Source: Metaphire vulgaris (lineage: Eukaryota; Annelida; Clitellata; Crassiclitellata; Megascolecidae). Taken from it: DNA of 64,000 nt. The notes under the pieces were generated by a model. That model saw only the letters and a list, made by a program, of their open reading frames with translations. It had not been told where the DNA came from and made no database searches. Below, one piece after another: positions 10,097-20,303 of the stretch; position 1 is the stretch's first letter, and each line of letters opens with the position of its first letter. Made by a program: the position numbers and the translations under genes. The stretch spans positions 9,506,294 through 9,570,293 of the forward strand of contig CM030840.1 in assembly GCA_018105865.1 (NCBI GenBank), given 5' to 3'.

Positions 10097-11196
10097 CAGG
10101 GTTATTTCTAGGATTGTGAATTTGGGTGGGGTGTCGGGAAAATCTGGGGTGTGTTTATTTCTAGGATTGTAGGATTGTGAATTTGGGGTGTTCTGGGAGT
10201 GTCGAAATTTGGAAGTCTCTACCGAAAAGGCTGACAAGCAACAAAACGTTATAGAGACTCACAAAAAGTCTGACAAGCAAAAAGTCATCCGAGAATAAAG
10301 TTGTGGGGTCTATTTCTCCATTTGGGGGCAGGCCTCTTCAGAGGCTGAAGGAGGTCCAGGCCAGTTGGAATTTCTGAGGCCTCTCTAGCCTTCCCAACAA
10401 TTAAAATTTTGACAAGCGAAAAAGGTAATCACCAATTTTGGACCGCAGAATACCTTCCTAGCTCTCCCAAAATCCCAAAATTATCAACAAGCAAAAAGGT
10501 CATCACCAAATTTTGAGGCCCCTTCTAGTAGTAGCTATCTAGCTTTCTAGCTCTCCCAGAATTCTAGACAAGGAAACAAAGGGAGGCCCCAAAATGATGG
10601 AGGCCTAATGGCCATCCTGGCCCCCTCTGAATGGGCCTGTTTGGGGTGTTCAGGGCTAATCACTCCTCTCCTTAGAGATCGACTCCACTGGATCCGTGTT
10701 CCACAGCGCATTGTCTACAAGCGTTGTTGGCTTACGTTTCGGGCTTTACGCGTTCCACTCTGTCCTGATTATCTAACTGTGCTTGTACGAAGATCGACTG
10801 TGATCGAGAGGAGATCGGTTCTTAGGTCCAGTCTGAGAGTGCAGTTGTTGGTCCCTCCCCCGTCCAAGACCCCTAAGTTTGGGGAAAGATCATTCGCGCG
10901 GGAGAATCCCGCCCTGTGGAACTCTCTTCCAGACATGTGACTGGAGCAGTCTCAGCTGGACTTTTCATTAGAAATTTGAAGACACATTTATTTAATATTG
11001 GATATGAACTGTGTTAAGCGCTCTTGTTGTAGGCCTTAGCCTTGTCTATTGCGCTATATAAATTGTCAATAAATAAATAAATAAATAAATAAATATGCAT
11101 TCTGTATGCATATCATTGTCACATCACCAAATTTTAGGGGGTGTCGACCTCAAATTGGGGGTGTTGAGGGGTGTTAGGAGTGTAGAAATATCCCTG
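10097..11196 (+). mobile_element. hAT-type element nested in the RT fragment, 8-bp TSD
   Basis: Ends CAGGGTTATTTCT and AGAAATATCCCTG are inverted repeats. The 8-bp duplication TTGAAGAC is exact at 10089-10096 and 11197-11204. The uninterrupted version of this site is visible in copy B of the host element (TTGAAAACCAACTG near 54975), which confirms the insertion. Related sequence makes up 21690-22030. The interior carries several GACAAGCAAAAAGGTCATC-like motifs and a LINE 3' end. Confidence 0.9.
10610..11095 (+). mobile_element. CR1/L2-like LINE 3' end
   Basis: The reading frame at 10608-10940 encodes RDRLHWIRVPQRIVYKRCW, then YLTVLVRRS and GERSFARENPALWNSLPDM. This is the conserved C-terminus of CR1/L2-type ORF2, close to the copy at 52007-52504. 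It is followed by LKTHLFNIGYEL in another frame, the 3' consensus GCGCTATATAAATTG and an (AATA)n tail (about 11070-11095). Confidence 0.75.
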
Positions 11197-11508
11197 TTGA
11201 AGACCAACTGAACATCGATACACAGAGGATTGCCGAATACTGTAAAATATGGCGGGAAAGCCAGTTTCTAAAGGTACTGTGAAATAATCGAAATCGAAAT
11301 CGCGATTATTTAAAAAACCGTAATTGTAATCGAAATCGTAATCGTGAAAAATAATCGAAAATAATCGTAATCGTAATCGGAAAAAATAATCGTACTCGAC
11401 CCAGCTCTAGTGTAATTCACTTACCCAAATACCCAATTTTGGCTCCCCCTCACCTCGGCGCTCGGGGGGCATATGCCCCCTTCCCCTAGCTACGCCTCTG
11501 CTTTAAGC

Positions 11509-11765
11509 GCATAAGAATAAGCAGCTGCACTACCTCCAAATGGCTATATAAATTTACGAGATTTTACTTACTTACTAGTAGCTTACAGTGTATGTTCATC
11601 TGTTTCTTTCGTGCTCCCTGTTTGAGCTCCGTATATTATTTGCGGGACTAAATGGTGTTGTATATTGTGACTTTTGTGCTTATGTTTATGGCCTTGCTGC
11701 TCCAGCTGCTCTATAAATATAGCAATGAAGAATTGATCTTTACTGTATTTAAATTTTCTGGGATA
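11509..11765. other. Sequence without recognised gene
   Basis: This follows the right duplication of the hAT element. The first bases may continue the interrupted LINE (8940-9338). Nothing else was recognised. Confidence 0.3.
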
Positions 11766-12156
11766 CGGACAACTCGCCCCCAGTAACTCGCCCCGGTAAC
11801 TCGCCCCCAGTAACTCAGCCCCCGGTAAACTCGTCCCCAGTTATATAGTAGGATTCTAAACACGCAAAGCCGTAATGGCTTGTGGTGTCAACAGTTAGAC
11901 CTACACACTAGACCAGTTTAAGCCAGTTCTTAACGGTTCGATGTGTCCGTAACGACTGAGACAATTGCGTATTAATTTTATATTGTTATTGAAATCTGAA
12001 CTGAGATTTGATTTGTCCTCATTTGTTAGCGATCTGGCGAATTGGAGGGGGAGGGCGAGTTGCTGGGGGCGAATTTTCCGCAAAACCTTTTAATTCGGGG
12101 GGCGAGTTACTGGGGGCGAGTTTTCCGGGGGCGAGTTGCTGGGGGCGATTTGTCCG
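11766..12156. mobile_element. Foldback MITE built from ACTCGCCCCCAGTA repeats
   Basis: CGGACAACTCGCCCCCAGTA at the left is mirrored by GGGGGCGATTTGTCCG at the right. Each arm contains three to four tandem versions of the ACTCGCCCC(CAGTA) word (left 11766-11842, right 12048-12156). TA flanks both ends (11764-11765 and 12157-12158), consistent with a TA target. Confidence 0.65.
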
Positions 12157-12159
12157 TAA

Positions 12160-12660
12160 ACCAAATTTTCTTACTTTCAGCAACCATCAGAACACATGTG
12201 ACAAGAGTAGGCTATAGAGAGAGGTTTATAGGTTTTGACATGTGGCATGATTATAGAGAAGGATTTACTGGTGTTGACATGGCAAACATTTAAACCTACA
12301 AATAACTTAATTCTAAAAAGGGTACTTGTCGGTTATCTGTTGCCATGCCCCAACGGTCAACGGCTGCCGGTAGGCCGAGGCGGCGTCGGCTGGGCCTCGC
12401 GTTGGGGTAAATTCAAATAGGGTGAAAGGACAGGCCGCCATCCCGACCCTAACCCTAACCCTACGGTTGGGGCATGGCAACAGATAACCGACAAGTACCC
12501 TAAAAAGCTAGGTTTTTCCAGACGTAATCAGAGTGTGGGTTTAGGACAGAAATTTTTTAGTGCAAGGGTTGTAGACAAATGGAACAGTTTGGCCGTGGTG
12601 GGAGCGACAGTTGAAACAGTAAACGGATTCAAAGGTTCTCTCGGAAAATTAGGCTATTGA
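12160..12660 (+). mobile_element. LINE C-terminal remnant, split by a palindromic MITE
   Basis: After the MITE at 12320-12500, one frame reads QKFFSARVVDKWNSLA then TVNGFKGSLGKLGY and a stop. This is the common LINE/RT C-terminal pattern in which RVV..WN.L precedes a FK..L.K helix. The preceding part (12180-12319) probably belongs to the same LINE but is too diverged to classify. Confidence 0.55.
12320..12500. mobile_element. Short perfect-TIR MITE (181 bp)
   Basis: GGGTACTTGTCGGTTATCTG at the left and its exact complement at the right form an inverted repeat of about 37 bp. A TAAAAA-containing direct duplication flanks it. The interior is GC-rich and includes CCCTAACCCTAACCCTA, a telomere-like stretch. 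It interrupts a LINE remnant. Confidence 0.8.
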
Positions 12661-12830
12661 ATGTGGAAAGTTACTATAGTGGTTTCAACACAGGCTTACT
12701 TAACCTCATAAACCACTAAAAATCACATCATTATAATCTGGAATAGAGGGCTGTATGGGTGACAATGGTTTTCAGCACAGAGGAAATACCTAATAAACCA
12801 CTTAAAATCCATTTATTATGAGTAGCAGTT

Positions 12831-12832
12831 GT

Positions 12833-12865
<33 letters not shown>

Positions 12866-13575
12866 GTCAAATCGCTTGGACAGCGGTGGTTCGTTGCGCC
12901 AATCTACCACTAGTGGAGTGTCCACGCTTTGTGCAATGTCCATTCGCGCGCTATAGCGGAGGAGGATCCATCTCCAATCTGCTGGATCCATGAACGTAGC
13001 GGTCTCCCAATGAGTCATTTCCAGTTCGCGAGAGGATGACGTTCGCGACGACATGCCATGGCGCAGACAAGGGCGCCATGTGCTGGGGTGTTAACGCCCA
13101 GTCGTGCAACGTGTACAAATAATGCTGTTGTGCGGCGAGAGATGGTTTCGGGTACTGATGCTAATCCCGTCCACTCTGAAACGATGTCATTTGATATATG
13201 GTCAGACCAACGAACATGCAGAATCTGGCGTTGACAGCGCAGGTGGAAGGCCTGTAATCGTTTCGTATCACATTCTAAAAGTGTCGAAGTTTCTGAACCA
13301 TAGAGTAAAATGGGAAGGACACATGTCTGAGAAAAATGCAGCTTTGTGCAGAGCTCGATGTGGCTTTGACTCCATAAGCGTTGAGGCGATCTCATAGCAG
13401 AAGGTGCTAAGCCAATTCTGCGGCTGATGTCAGACGTGCATCTACCGTCTGAGCTCTGAACGCTGCACAAGTAGGTGAATTTGGTGACATTTCCCAATTG
13501 CTTCCCGTTGGTGATGAGGTTCCATGCGTGTGCGGCAGAGCTCAAATTTTGCAGTTTGGTCTTTGCCCATGATAT
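12831..13575 (-). mobile_element. Decayed LINE 3' half, minus strand, (ATG)n tail
   Basis: Minus-strand frames encode FTYLCSVQSSDGRC, DISRRIGLA, LPILLYGSETSTLL, RWSDHISNDIV and ALFVHVARL. This is the post-RT region of a LINE family distinct from 1205-2302. The element ends in a (CAT)n/(ATG)n tract at about 12835-12866, its 3' tail. Frameshifts and lack of RT motifs make it a dead fragment. Confidence 0.7.
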
Positions 13576-13665
13576 TGTGGCGAACCGGGTGCTCGACGTC
13601 CCTATGCCTCTAAAACTCAAGATGGATCTGCCCGGTCTGCTACACAGGGTAGGACTCAACACTAA
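13576..13665. mobile_element. LTR-end fragment related to the gypsy element at 24557-34326
   Basis: TGTGGCGAACCGGGTGCTCG, then CTATGCCTCTAAAACTCAAG and ATGGATCTGCCCGG, closely parallels the outer end of the gypsy LTR (24557 and 33436). It is a diverged scrap, fused to the LINE on the left and to an 88-bp dispersed repeat (13671-13757) on the right. Confidence 0.65.
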
Positions 13666-13670
13666 GGCAA

Positions 13671-13757
13671 AAAGTGTCTCTGAATTAAGTAATGATAGTA
13701 GCATGACAAACCGTCCAGTAGGCATAACATTTTAGAAGTTAGCTTTTTTGAACACCC
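13671..13757 (+). repeat. Dispersed 88-bp repeat, copy 2
   Basis: This is a near-identical copy of 8693-8782, ending in GCTTTTTTGAACACCC. Confidence 0.65.
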
Positions 13758-14079
13758 TTAGTTAGAGGTGAACGGGGGAAATTTTGAACCCCTGTAGTGA
13801 GTGTAGTCCACCCTTCCTCGTCTTCCGTGCTCTCTCCCAGAGCCGTAGCTGGGTAGGGTTGCCAACTGTCCAGGATTGACCTGGACAGTCCAGGAATTGG
13901 CCAACGGTGTTCAATGTCCAGGACAATGTAGAATTTGTTCAGGATTTCTCTGCAGTCAGTGAAGTATTGCAGCAGGCTCCAATTACATTAAAACTAATGC
14001 AAGATATGAAATGTTTTTTGAAATAAGTTCATAGACTGCGTTGGCAAAATTTGCTGAGCCACATGTTAGCGGAATTGGC

Positions 14080-14083
14080 GAAT

Positions 14084-14131
<48 letters not shown>
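14080..14131. repeat. (TA)n(TG)n microsatellite
   Basis: About 28 bp of alternating TA run directly into about 24 bp of TG. Translated artefacts such as THTHTH come from this tract. Confidence 0.95.
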
Positions 14132-14135
<4 letters not shown>

Positions 14136-14808
14136 GCGACTCCGCCGACTCGCGGTCTCGTAGCGCGGCCGGCGGTCGGGCGGCCCCCAACGCCCGCTCG
14201 CTCTCCCGATCGCCATCAGCCGCCGACTCTGCCTGATCGGCGGCGTCAGTTTCCCTTTCCGGCTCTCCGACATCAGATGAGGTGTCCGCGGCTGCCGGGC
14301 AGGCAGCACACTGAGGGTGGCCGCTCCTCAACGTAGGGTTCTCGTTTTCCTCCTCTGACTCTCTATCCGTTCCGGCCCCGGCCTCGTGACCCTTTAACTC
14401 ATGCCTCTTATCGCTGGCCACCGCTTGTTCTCGGCGCCTTAAGCGATTTCGATAGGTATTCCTGGTCTCTGGCTTCGACTTGGCCCCACGTCTCTTCATT
14501 CTCGGCAATCTAGCCGTCTTCCGCTCTCTTATAGACAGGCGGCGTTGTCTTTTGGCTTCCTTACACGCTGGGTAATCTCTGCTCTCGCTTGTAGACGGGC
14601 AGCGGCGTCTGTTTGCTTCCTCAGCGCTTTCACCAAACCCAAGGTTATCCGTGCCTGAATGGACGGCGGTCCACTCTTTTCCTTGGCCGTCGATTCACCC
14701 AAACTGTCTCCCCGCGCCTTTACGACAGGCGGGCGTCTGTCTCCTCCCTTGGCTCAGAATTGACCTCCTGGGCACTAACGTGACCTCAGGTAAGCGAGGT
14801 TCATCACA
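14132..14808. other. GC-rich block with Arg-rich minus-strand frame; possible LTR or Helitron-type ORF
   Basis: The block starts TGTGGCGACTCC and ends GAGGTTCATCACA, so it has LTR-like TG...CA ends resembling those of the gypsy LTRs here. On the minus strand a frame open from at least 14620 to 14130 is rich in Arg/Lys/Glu (KEAKRQRRLSIRERKTARL, NTYRNRLRRREQ). Repeated AGACGGGCAGCGGCGTCTG-like words at about 14530, 14590 and 14720 suggest a repeated protein segment, as in N-terminal repeats of some Helitron proteins. Both readings are guesses; no diagnostic motif is present. Confidence 0.3.
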
Positions 14809-16191
14809 GCCAAGGCTCACCTTCACGGACAGTGCGCTGAGACTCCGGCGTCACAGCGACTTTCAAAGACCCGAACACAACTTGCCTTTATTGGTTTATT
14901 CTTATTTATTAATAAACCAAACAACAATGGCTACAGTGGCAACACTGGTAACACGGACAAAGACGCGCTGACTAGACGGAGTCCGGCAGCCACAATAACT
15001 AGCGCACAGGAACTGCAATCAATAGTCTTTGATACGTCGGTATGAAACGATAAGCTTTAGCACTTTAAACGGGCTCCAAATACTCACTTTCAATCGCTGT
15101 GCTTTCTTTACTCTATCGCCTAACAGTATAAGCGGCCACAATGCGAAAAGACGATCTCATGACAAAGACTGAAATTTTCAGAGTTTTGAAACTTTTTGAC
15201 GGACACTTAGGCGGATTTTTCGTCTGTAGTCTGTATTTTCGCGTAGTTGCCGTCAATAGGAAAAAGTAGGGACCTGTTTAAGAACGTTTTCCTTAGCGGT
15301 GGTCAGGGGCCTCGTCTACGGCTAAGCGACGCGGCAATAGCTCCTGCCAGCTGGGCGCGCGTCTCAAGCGAACTTTAGTTCAACAGCCGCCTGCGTCCGC
15401 CTACTGACGCAGGCTACATAAATTCCCATATTTCGGAGATTTTCGATTTTTAGAACCAGCCCTAGAGGGCGCTTGCTCCCAAATGTCCCTATCTACGCGT
15501 TTTATCCGCCAGAAAGCTTAACTTCGGACCCACCCCTCTAGCGTCGTCGGCAGCGGCGAAAGGCGCTTCGCCGCCGGCGACGCGCATCGCCGTCAGGACC
15601 TGTTCCCCGGGCGCCGCTCTTTAGGCGGAATTTTAAACTGTAGGGCCACGTCCGCTTAGATGCCGTCAGAGCAGGGAAACTAAGCAGTGGCGTCGTCGTT
15701 ATCGGTGGTAAGCGACCTCGTCTACGGGCCCAGCCCTTCGCTAATCACCCCTGGTAGCCGGGCGCCGGTGTTCAGGCATACGCATCGACTACGCAGCCGA
15801 CCGCTGCCGCACGCGTCGAACAGCCAGACGCACGGTTCCCAGCAGAGGTCTCGCATCGCGCGGCCTCCGTCTTACATGCGGCGATCTTTCAGCGGCCAAG
15901 ACTGAAAGACCGAAGACTCGGGAACCATAAATCGTTGCCGGTTTATACAACTTATCTCTCGGTCTTTGGGCGGGCGTGGCGATTCTAATAATTTTACCGA
16001 AGCCTTAGCGTCTTAGCCTAGCGCGTGCTCTGTCCGTTTTACATGAATTAAAACTTTATTAATTAATTAAAATTAGTACAAAATACATTATTATAACGCT
16101 AATTAATTATATTAAATTATTAACTAACAAGTTTATACAGTTAAGCAATCAATAATAATAATAATAATAATGCTATCTGTGGCACATGGTC

Positions 16192-16195
<4 letters not shown>
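14809..16195. other. GC-rich then AT-rich sequence, no recognised gene
   Basis: 14809-16030 is GC-rich with many CG dinucleotides and short stop-riddled frames; the 15687-15905 frame has no recognisable motif. Duplicated words such as CCTCGTCTACGG (about 15311 and 15717) suggest internal repetition. 16040-16170 is AT-rich and ends in (AAT)n. Confidence 0.35.

Positions 16196-16273
<78 letters not shown>
16196..16273. repeat. (TA)n microsatellite, about 39 copies
   Basis: Uninterrupted alternating TA. Confidence 0.95.
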
Positions 16274-16274
<1 letters not shown>

Positions 16275-16775
16275 TAGAAAGATGCTCGCTTCGCTCGCGC
16301 TCGCTTCGCTCGCAGTGCGGGATAATACTAATCCACTACCTATACCTAATACCCAATCATTGAATTCATGCTGAACAACATTTCAATGATGTACTGTACA
16401 TACGCCACCTAGCCAAGCTCTGCGCAACGTACTAATTAGGCCTATGTACGTTAAAATCACGCAACTGTGACCATTTGTGACGCTGTACACGTATTTTTGT
16501 GTACGTTAAAATGTACGTTAAAATTGCGCAACTTCCTCAAGCTACGAACAATTGTTACCAATAGCAACGTCGTCGCACGCCCAACCCTCTGACGCTGCAG
16601 TGACTCGACTAAACCGTGCTAAACTACGAACAATTGTTACCAATAGCAACGTCGTCTTCGAACATCGCCCACCAAAGCATCGCGACGTAAGGACTAAACC
16701 GTCTACCAATAGTCAACCAATGAGAACGCTTGAAGGTAACAGACATACAGAATAAGGATTTTAATATTATAGATA
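16274..16775. mobile_element. Possible non-autonomous Helitron with internal tandem repeat
   Basis: The left side, CTAGAAAGATGCTCGCTTCG followed by repeated CTTCGCTCGC, resembles Helitron 5' termini seen in invertebrates. The right side ends in GACATACAGAATAAGGATTT and an A/T-rich end. Inside, ACGAACAATTGTTACCAATA occurs at 16543 and 16626 (83 bp apart) and GTACGTTAAAAT occurs three times. A 3' hairpin plus CTRR end was not pinned down, so the class is tentative. Confidence 0.35.
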
Positions 16776-17053
16776 TGTGTGTGTGTGTTTTCTATTTTGA
16801 TTTATAATGTGCATTGGTGTGGCGTGGTGCCTTATATTATACTAATACTAAGACAACACGTCTGAATATATTATATAAGTAGATATGTATTCTAGCAATG
16901 TACAAGCAATGGTTGAGTCTTTATCTATCGACGTACGGACAACGACTCAACAAGTGTCTGCCTTCAGCTGTACTACAGTTCAGCGTCCTAGTTAGTGTTC
17001 GTCTATTGGATGGGAGGCGGAGCTTATCTACTTAGAATGCCATCACGTGACAA
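16776..17053. other. Sequence without recognised gene
   Basis: GATTTATAATGTGCATTGGT at about 16798 recurs at 17666, at the edge of the next duplicated segment. No coding sequence was seen. Confidence 0.35.
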
Positions 17054-17787
17054 TTGGTGTTTGATGCTAGACGATGAGAATTGTATGTGTATTGGGATAA
17101 GCTAACTCATTGGCAGTGCATTGCCTACGAACATTGCAAGTTATGTAACATTCGAAGATATTTAACGTATTTAGGTAGGGCCTAGTCATCTAAGTCTTGC
17201 GTAGCAACACCTTAGGCCTATTGCAATGTGCCCTACATTATTTAAAGACTACATAGGCTGTTGGTTAAAATTTTGTAAATAAACACCTAATGTAACGATA
17301 GGTGATAGGAATGATAACATACATAGGCCTATAGGCAGAGGGAGCCATGGAGAGGCTGAAATCGGGAGCGCACGCGGGGAAGAGCGCGCGCGGGCAAAAG
17401 AGACTAGCGGTAGGCGCAGCCAGAAACGCTCGAGTATAAAAATGGGGAAGCGCGGGACCTGGAAGAAAATCTTGGGCGGTTTTCGAGAGGGATTTTCTAC
17501 TACGTCTAGATAGGGCTATCAAAGATCCGGATATACGATATGGAGGGAGATTTCGAATGAGGAGTTAAACGGGAATATAGCTGGGACAAGCAGCGAACTC
17601 GACGTATAGAACTACAGGGACACTTTCAGATAAGAATAATTGAAATACTTATGTTTTTATTTTGATTTATAATGTGCATTGGTGTTTGATGCTAGACGAT
17701 GAGGATTGTATGTGTATTGGAATAAGCTAACTCACTGGCAGTGCATTGCCTACGAACATTGCAAGTTATGCAACATTCGAAGATATT
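17054..17787 (+). repeat. Pair of 110-bp direct repeats, about 620 bp apart
   Basis: ATTGGTGTTTGATGCTAGAC through GCAACATTCGAAGATATT occurs at about 17053-17163 and again at 17676-17786 with few changes. The sequence between them carries AGTATAAAAATGG (TATA-like, about 17434) behind a GC-rich stretch, suggesting a retroelement promoter region. Whether the arms are LTR pieces or a segmental duplication is undecided. Confidence 0.6.
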
Positions 17788-18289
17788 ATTTGATTATGAT
17801 GATTAAAGATACTGTGTTGAACGATTATAATAATATAATACTGAAACCTCATTTTGTGCTTTACTGCGTGGTGTCTGCTCTCATCAAGTGTCTCTCAGTG
17901 GTCATCCACTGAGCGGACCCGGACATAGGCCTTTGCTGAAGACAGAGGCGGCGGAAGACAATAAAAAGTACCCCGGCCCGTTTACTATATAACGGCAGCG
18001 GTCGTTGAGGGTCGAGGTGCCTAACTAACTCACAGTAGATAGCCAAAATGCATTTTCAATTGTGATTTATAACAAAAGAAACGTTTTAAGAAGGTTTTTA
18101 TCGTGCGAAGTTTCTTTGCATCTAACTTTGTCGGATATACAGATATATCAGTAGGTTGATTTTCATTTAGAATTAATACAAAGTGTCTCAGATCTTCTTC
18201 AATTGAACCATTTATGTTATTAGGCGATAACGACGTAACCTGTGAGTAATACAGGCAAAACTATGGATTAGGCTACAAATAAGTGAAAC
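17788..18289. other. Sequence without recognised gene
   Basis: No gene was seen. AAAAAGTACCCCGGCCCG at about 17964 recurs at 19588, where it forms half of a perfect hairpin. Confidence 0.35.
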
Positions 18290-18775
18290 AAAAACAAGGG
18301 TGATGGACACAACGAAAGGGAATACAAAAATCGTGAATATTACAATGAATGGACAAAAACATGGAAAGAGTCAGGCCATTCAGATGTGTTGAAGGTGTGA
18401 TTGAAAGCACAGGCAGTCAGCAAGAAGATATAAAATCAAGAATAAGGCTCCATACAATAGGATTGGGAAGGATGAAAACTATGGCGAAAAACAACTCGTC
18501 GCTCCCTTCTCCGTTCCGGCGCCAGCAATCATCTCGTCGTCCCCCCTCCGCTCAAGACAGCGGGGCTAGGGGACCGGTCCTTTCGTCGTGGAAACCCGGC
18601 GTCGTGGAACCTGCTCCCGATGGCTGTGACAACCGAGACCTCTCCGGATCGGTTCCTACAACATCTCAAGACGCATTTGTTTAATGTTTCGTTCCCTGTA
18701 CAGCGCCTTTGACTTTAGTCACTTAGCTATGTTACTGCGCTTAAGAAATTGTCAAGATTAATAATAATAATAACA
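18290..18775 (+). mobile_element. LINE 3' end, CR1/L2-like
   Basis: A frame within 18490-18690 reads GDRSFRRGNPASWNLLP, then SPDRFLQHLKTHLFNVSF, matching the WN.LP ... LKTHLF terminus of CR1/L2 ORF2. It is followed by TGCGCTTAAGAAATTGTC and an (AAT)n tail at about 18758-18774. The upstream part (18300-18480) may be the same LINE but is damaged. Confidence 0.6.
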
Positions 18776-19249
18776 ACTCGGGGGAGTCCCATAAATCTTG
18801 GGGGTGACCATGTCTAGTGTTGAGATTTATACGATTATAGTTTTTCGTAGCATAGTCCTAGTCCTACACTCATCACTATGGAATAATTTGCGCAGATGTT
18901 GTATCTGAAGTACTTACAGTTTGTTCAGGGTCTTTGACATTCAGTTTACGACGTTTAACAACAAACTTGTCCATTGTGTCGATGGCGAAGCGCTGCTGTC
19001 TGTTGAACGATTGAATCAATCCCTGAAGTCGTTAGATTGCTTTCCGCAATTTATGCAAACACGGTGAAGCTCTAACTGATCACTTTCGATCGGGACCCAA
19101 ATCCGACTGCCAATCTCTCGGTGAAACACTCTAACGCCCTCTACTGCTTCCCTGGTGCCCTCTGCTGCCCTTCGCCTTTTCGCCCACCGTCTCCCCACTT
19201 GGTTCGTCAAAGGGCCTTCCGCCGTCTTTTAATCTAATGTTAACTTATA

Positions 19250-19515
19250 GACGTACGTTACTGCTGCGTTTGACACCTGGGGGTAAAGGTGTATATGACC
19301 CCTGCCTGATCTTATCTGATCTTTCTACTATGAAGCCTTAGTGGGCAGTGCATTCCTCCTCCCGCGACAGCAGCTGTGTAATCTAATAAGATTATGACTG
19401 CCGTGTTTGACGCCTTCTGGTTAAATGAGAATATGACATGCCTATCTGATCTTATCTGATCTTGCAACTATAAAGCCCTATTCGGCAGAGCATTCGCCCT
19501 CCAGCGACAGCGGCT
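19250..19515 (+). repeat. Two tandem promoter-like monomers of about 135 bp
   Basis: Unit 1 (about 19258-19390) and unit 2 (about 19395-19515) share GTTTGACRCCT, CTGATCTTATCTGATCTT, ACTAT(A/G)AAGCCYTA and GCRACAGC. Each holds a TATA-like word downstream of the GATCTTATCTGATC pair. Tandem monomers with TATA-like words are typical of retroelement 5' regions, but no body was found. Confidence 0.5.
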
Positions 19516-19591
19516 TTTTTCGAAATTCGAAGTGAGAATTTAACCAAGCAATTTAAAGAATCGCAATTCTTCAGTTCTTACTTCCTAAAAA

Positions 19592-19625
19592 GTACCCCGG
19601 CCCGACCTATGGCGGGCCGGGGTAC
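19592..19625. other. Perfect 13-bp hairpin, GC-rich
   Basis: GTACCCCGGCCCG (19592-19604) pairs exactly with CGGGCCGGGGTAC (19613-19625) around the 8-nt loop ACCTATGG. It could be a terminator-like or Helitron-end hairpin, or simply an inverted duplication. Confidence 0.7.
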
Positions 19626-19713
19626 CTTCAAAAGTACCCCAGCCTGGGCCGACGGGGCCGATAGGAGTGCGCCGCCTATGGCTGAAGACAGGAAAAGGGA
19701 GGAGGGGACCAGG

Positions 19714-19918
19714 CAGTGGCGGCTCCACCGGGGGGCCCGTGCCCCCCTATTGAGTGCCTGGCCCCCCCCCAGTGCCCCCAGTTGGGACCCTATTGTGCTT
19801 AATGTGCTTAATTGTGCTTAATGCTACATACATTAAACAACAAATGGTTGGCCCCCATGATTAGAAGTTGCCACCCCAATGGCCCCCCCCCACTTGCCAA
19901 ATCCTAGAGCCGCCACTG
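19714..19918 (-). mobile_element. hAT MITE, CAGTGGCGGCTC family, 205 bp
   Basis: Ends are CAGTGGCGGCTC and GAGCCGCCACTG, with exact 8-bp duplication GGACCAGG (19706-19713, 19919-19926). It is the same family as 51063-51237, in opposite orientation, and as the fragments at 35099-35340. Confidence 0.9.
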
Positions 19919-20303
19919 GGACCAGGACAGTGGGTGTTGCCCCCCTTGGGAGAGACGACGGCAGGGCGTCACAATAACTATGTTTTGCATTGTGCTTAAA
20001 AGTCTAATAAATGCCCAAGTTAGTTATGAAATTTAGGTAGCACACTTAACACTATATTTCGACTGGTCAAATTCTACCGCCGTCGAGTCGTCGACCTCGA
20101 CGGAGTTGTCGCTCAGTGTCCAGGAATCGAGTCACCGAAAGTTGGCAACCCTATAGCTGGGGACAGGGGGGGGGGCTAAGTCGGCCCGGGCGCCGTCCTG
20201 GATGGGGGCGCATTTCTCAAACCAATTCAAACAAATGGCACTTGTCCAGAAGTTAGCCGCACTTTATAATCAACTATATGACATTATATACCACCAGTAA
20301 CTG

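Larger units (their letters stand above)
9534..11409 (+). mobile_element. hAT-like element with ATCG-rich ends carrying an RT fragment (copy A)
   Basis: Ends are TAGGGGTGGGTCGATTA and (complement of right) TAGAGCTGGGTCG, and both arms consist of repeated AATCGAAATCG / AATCGTAATCG. The duplication GTGTAATT is exact at 9526-9533 and 11410-11417. Between the arms lies a LINE reverse-transcriptase fragment (about 9760-10096 and 11205-11260) with DLTAAFDTV-like and GYADDIGLA motifs, full of frame breaks. A second copy with the same ends and the same captured RT lies at 53598-55514. A third element (10097-11196) is inserted within the RT. Confidence 0.85.
9347..11500. mobile_element. hAT-type non-autonomous element with nested insertions, 8-bp TSD
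   Basis: Left end CAGAAGCGTAGCGAGGG and right end CCCCTAGCTACGCCTCTG are inverted repeats, each followed inward by CGGCGCTCGGGGG-type sequence. The 8-bp duplication CTTTAAGC is exact at 9339-9346 and 11501-11508. Most of its 2154 bp is a second element (9534-11409). GACAAGCAAAAAGGTCGTC occurs in its own arm at about 9486. Confidence 0.9.
13854..20153. mobile_element. hAT-type element (TAGGGTTGCCAACT ends), 6.3 kb with nested material
   Basis: The left end TAGGGTTGCCAACTGTCCAG is matched by the right end GTTGGCAACCCTA, preceded by a CCAGGA block on both arms. The 8-bp duplication TAGCTGGG is exact at 13846-13853 and 20154-20161. No transposase was recognised. The interior is a patchwork: GC-rich block, microsatellites, Helitron-like sequence, duplicated segment, LINE tail, tandem promoter-like repeat and a MITE. 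It may be an old non-autonomous element grown by insertions. Confidence 0.85.

Noticed and set aside
14083..14508. Arg-rich frame as a functional nuclear protein gene
   Set aside because: It ends in a TG microsatellite, lacks recognisable domains, and lies in a transposon-derived GC-rich block.
16186..16290. Long Tyr-Ile repeat open frames over TA microsatellites (also at 42780, 47280, 49871, 53560)
   Set aside because: They are translations of alternating TA and carry no protein signal.
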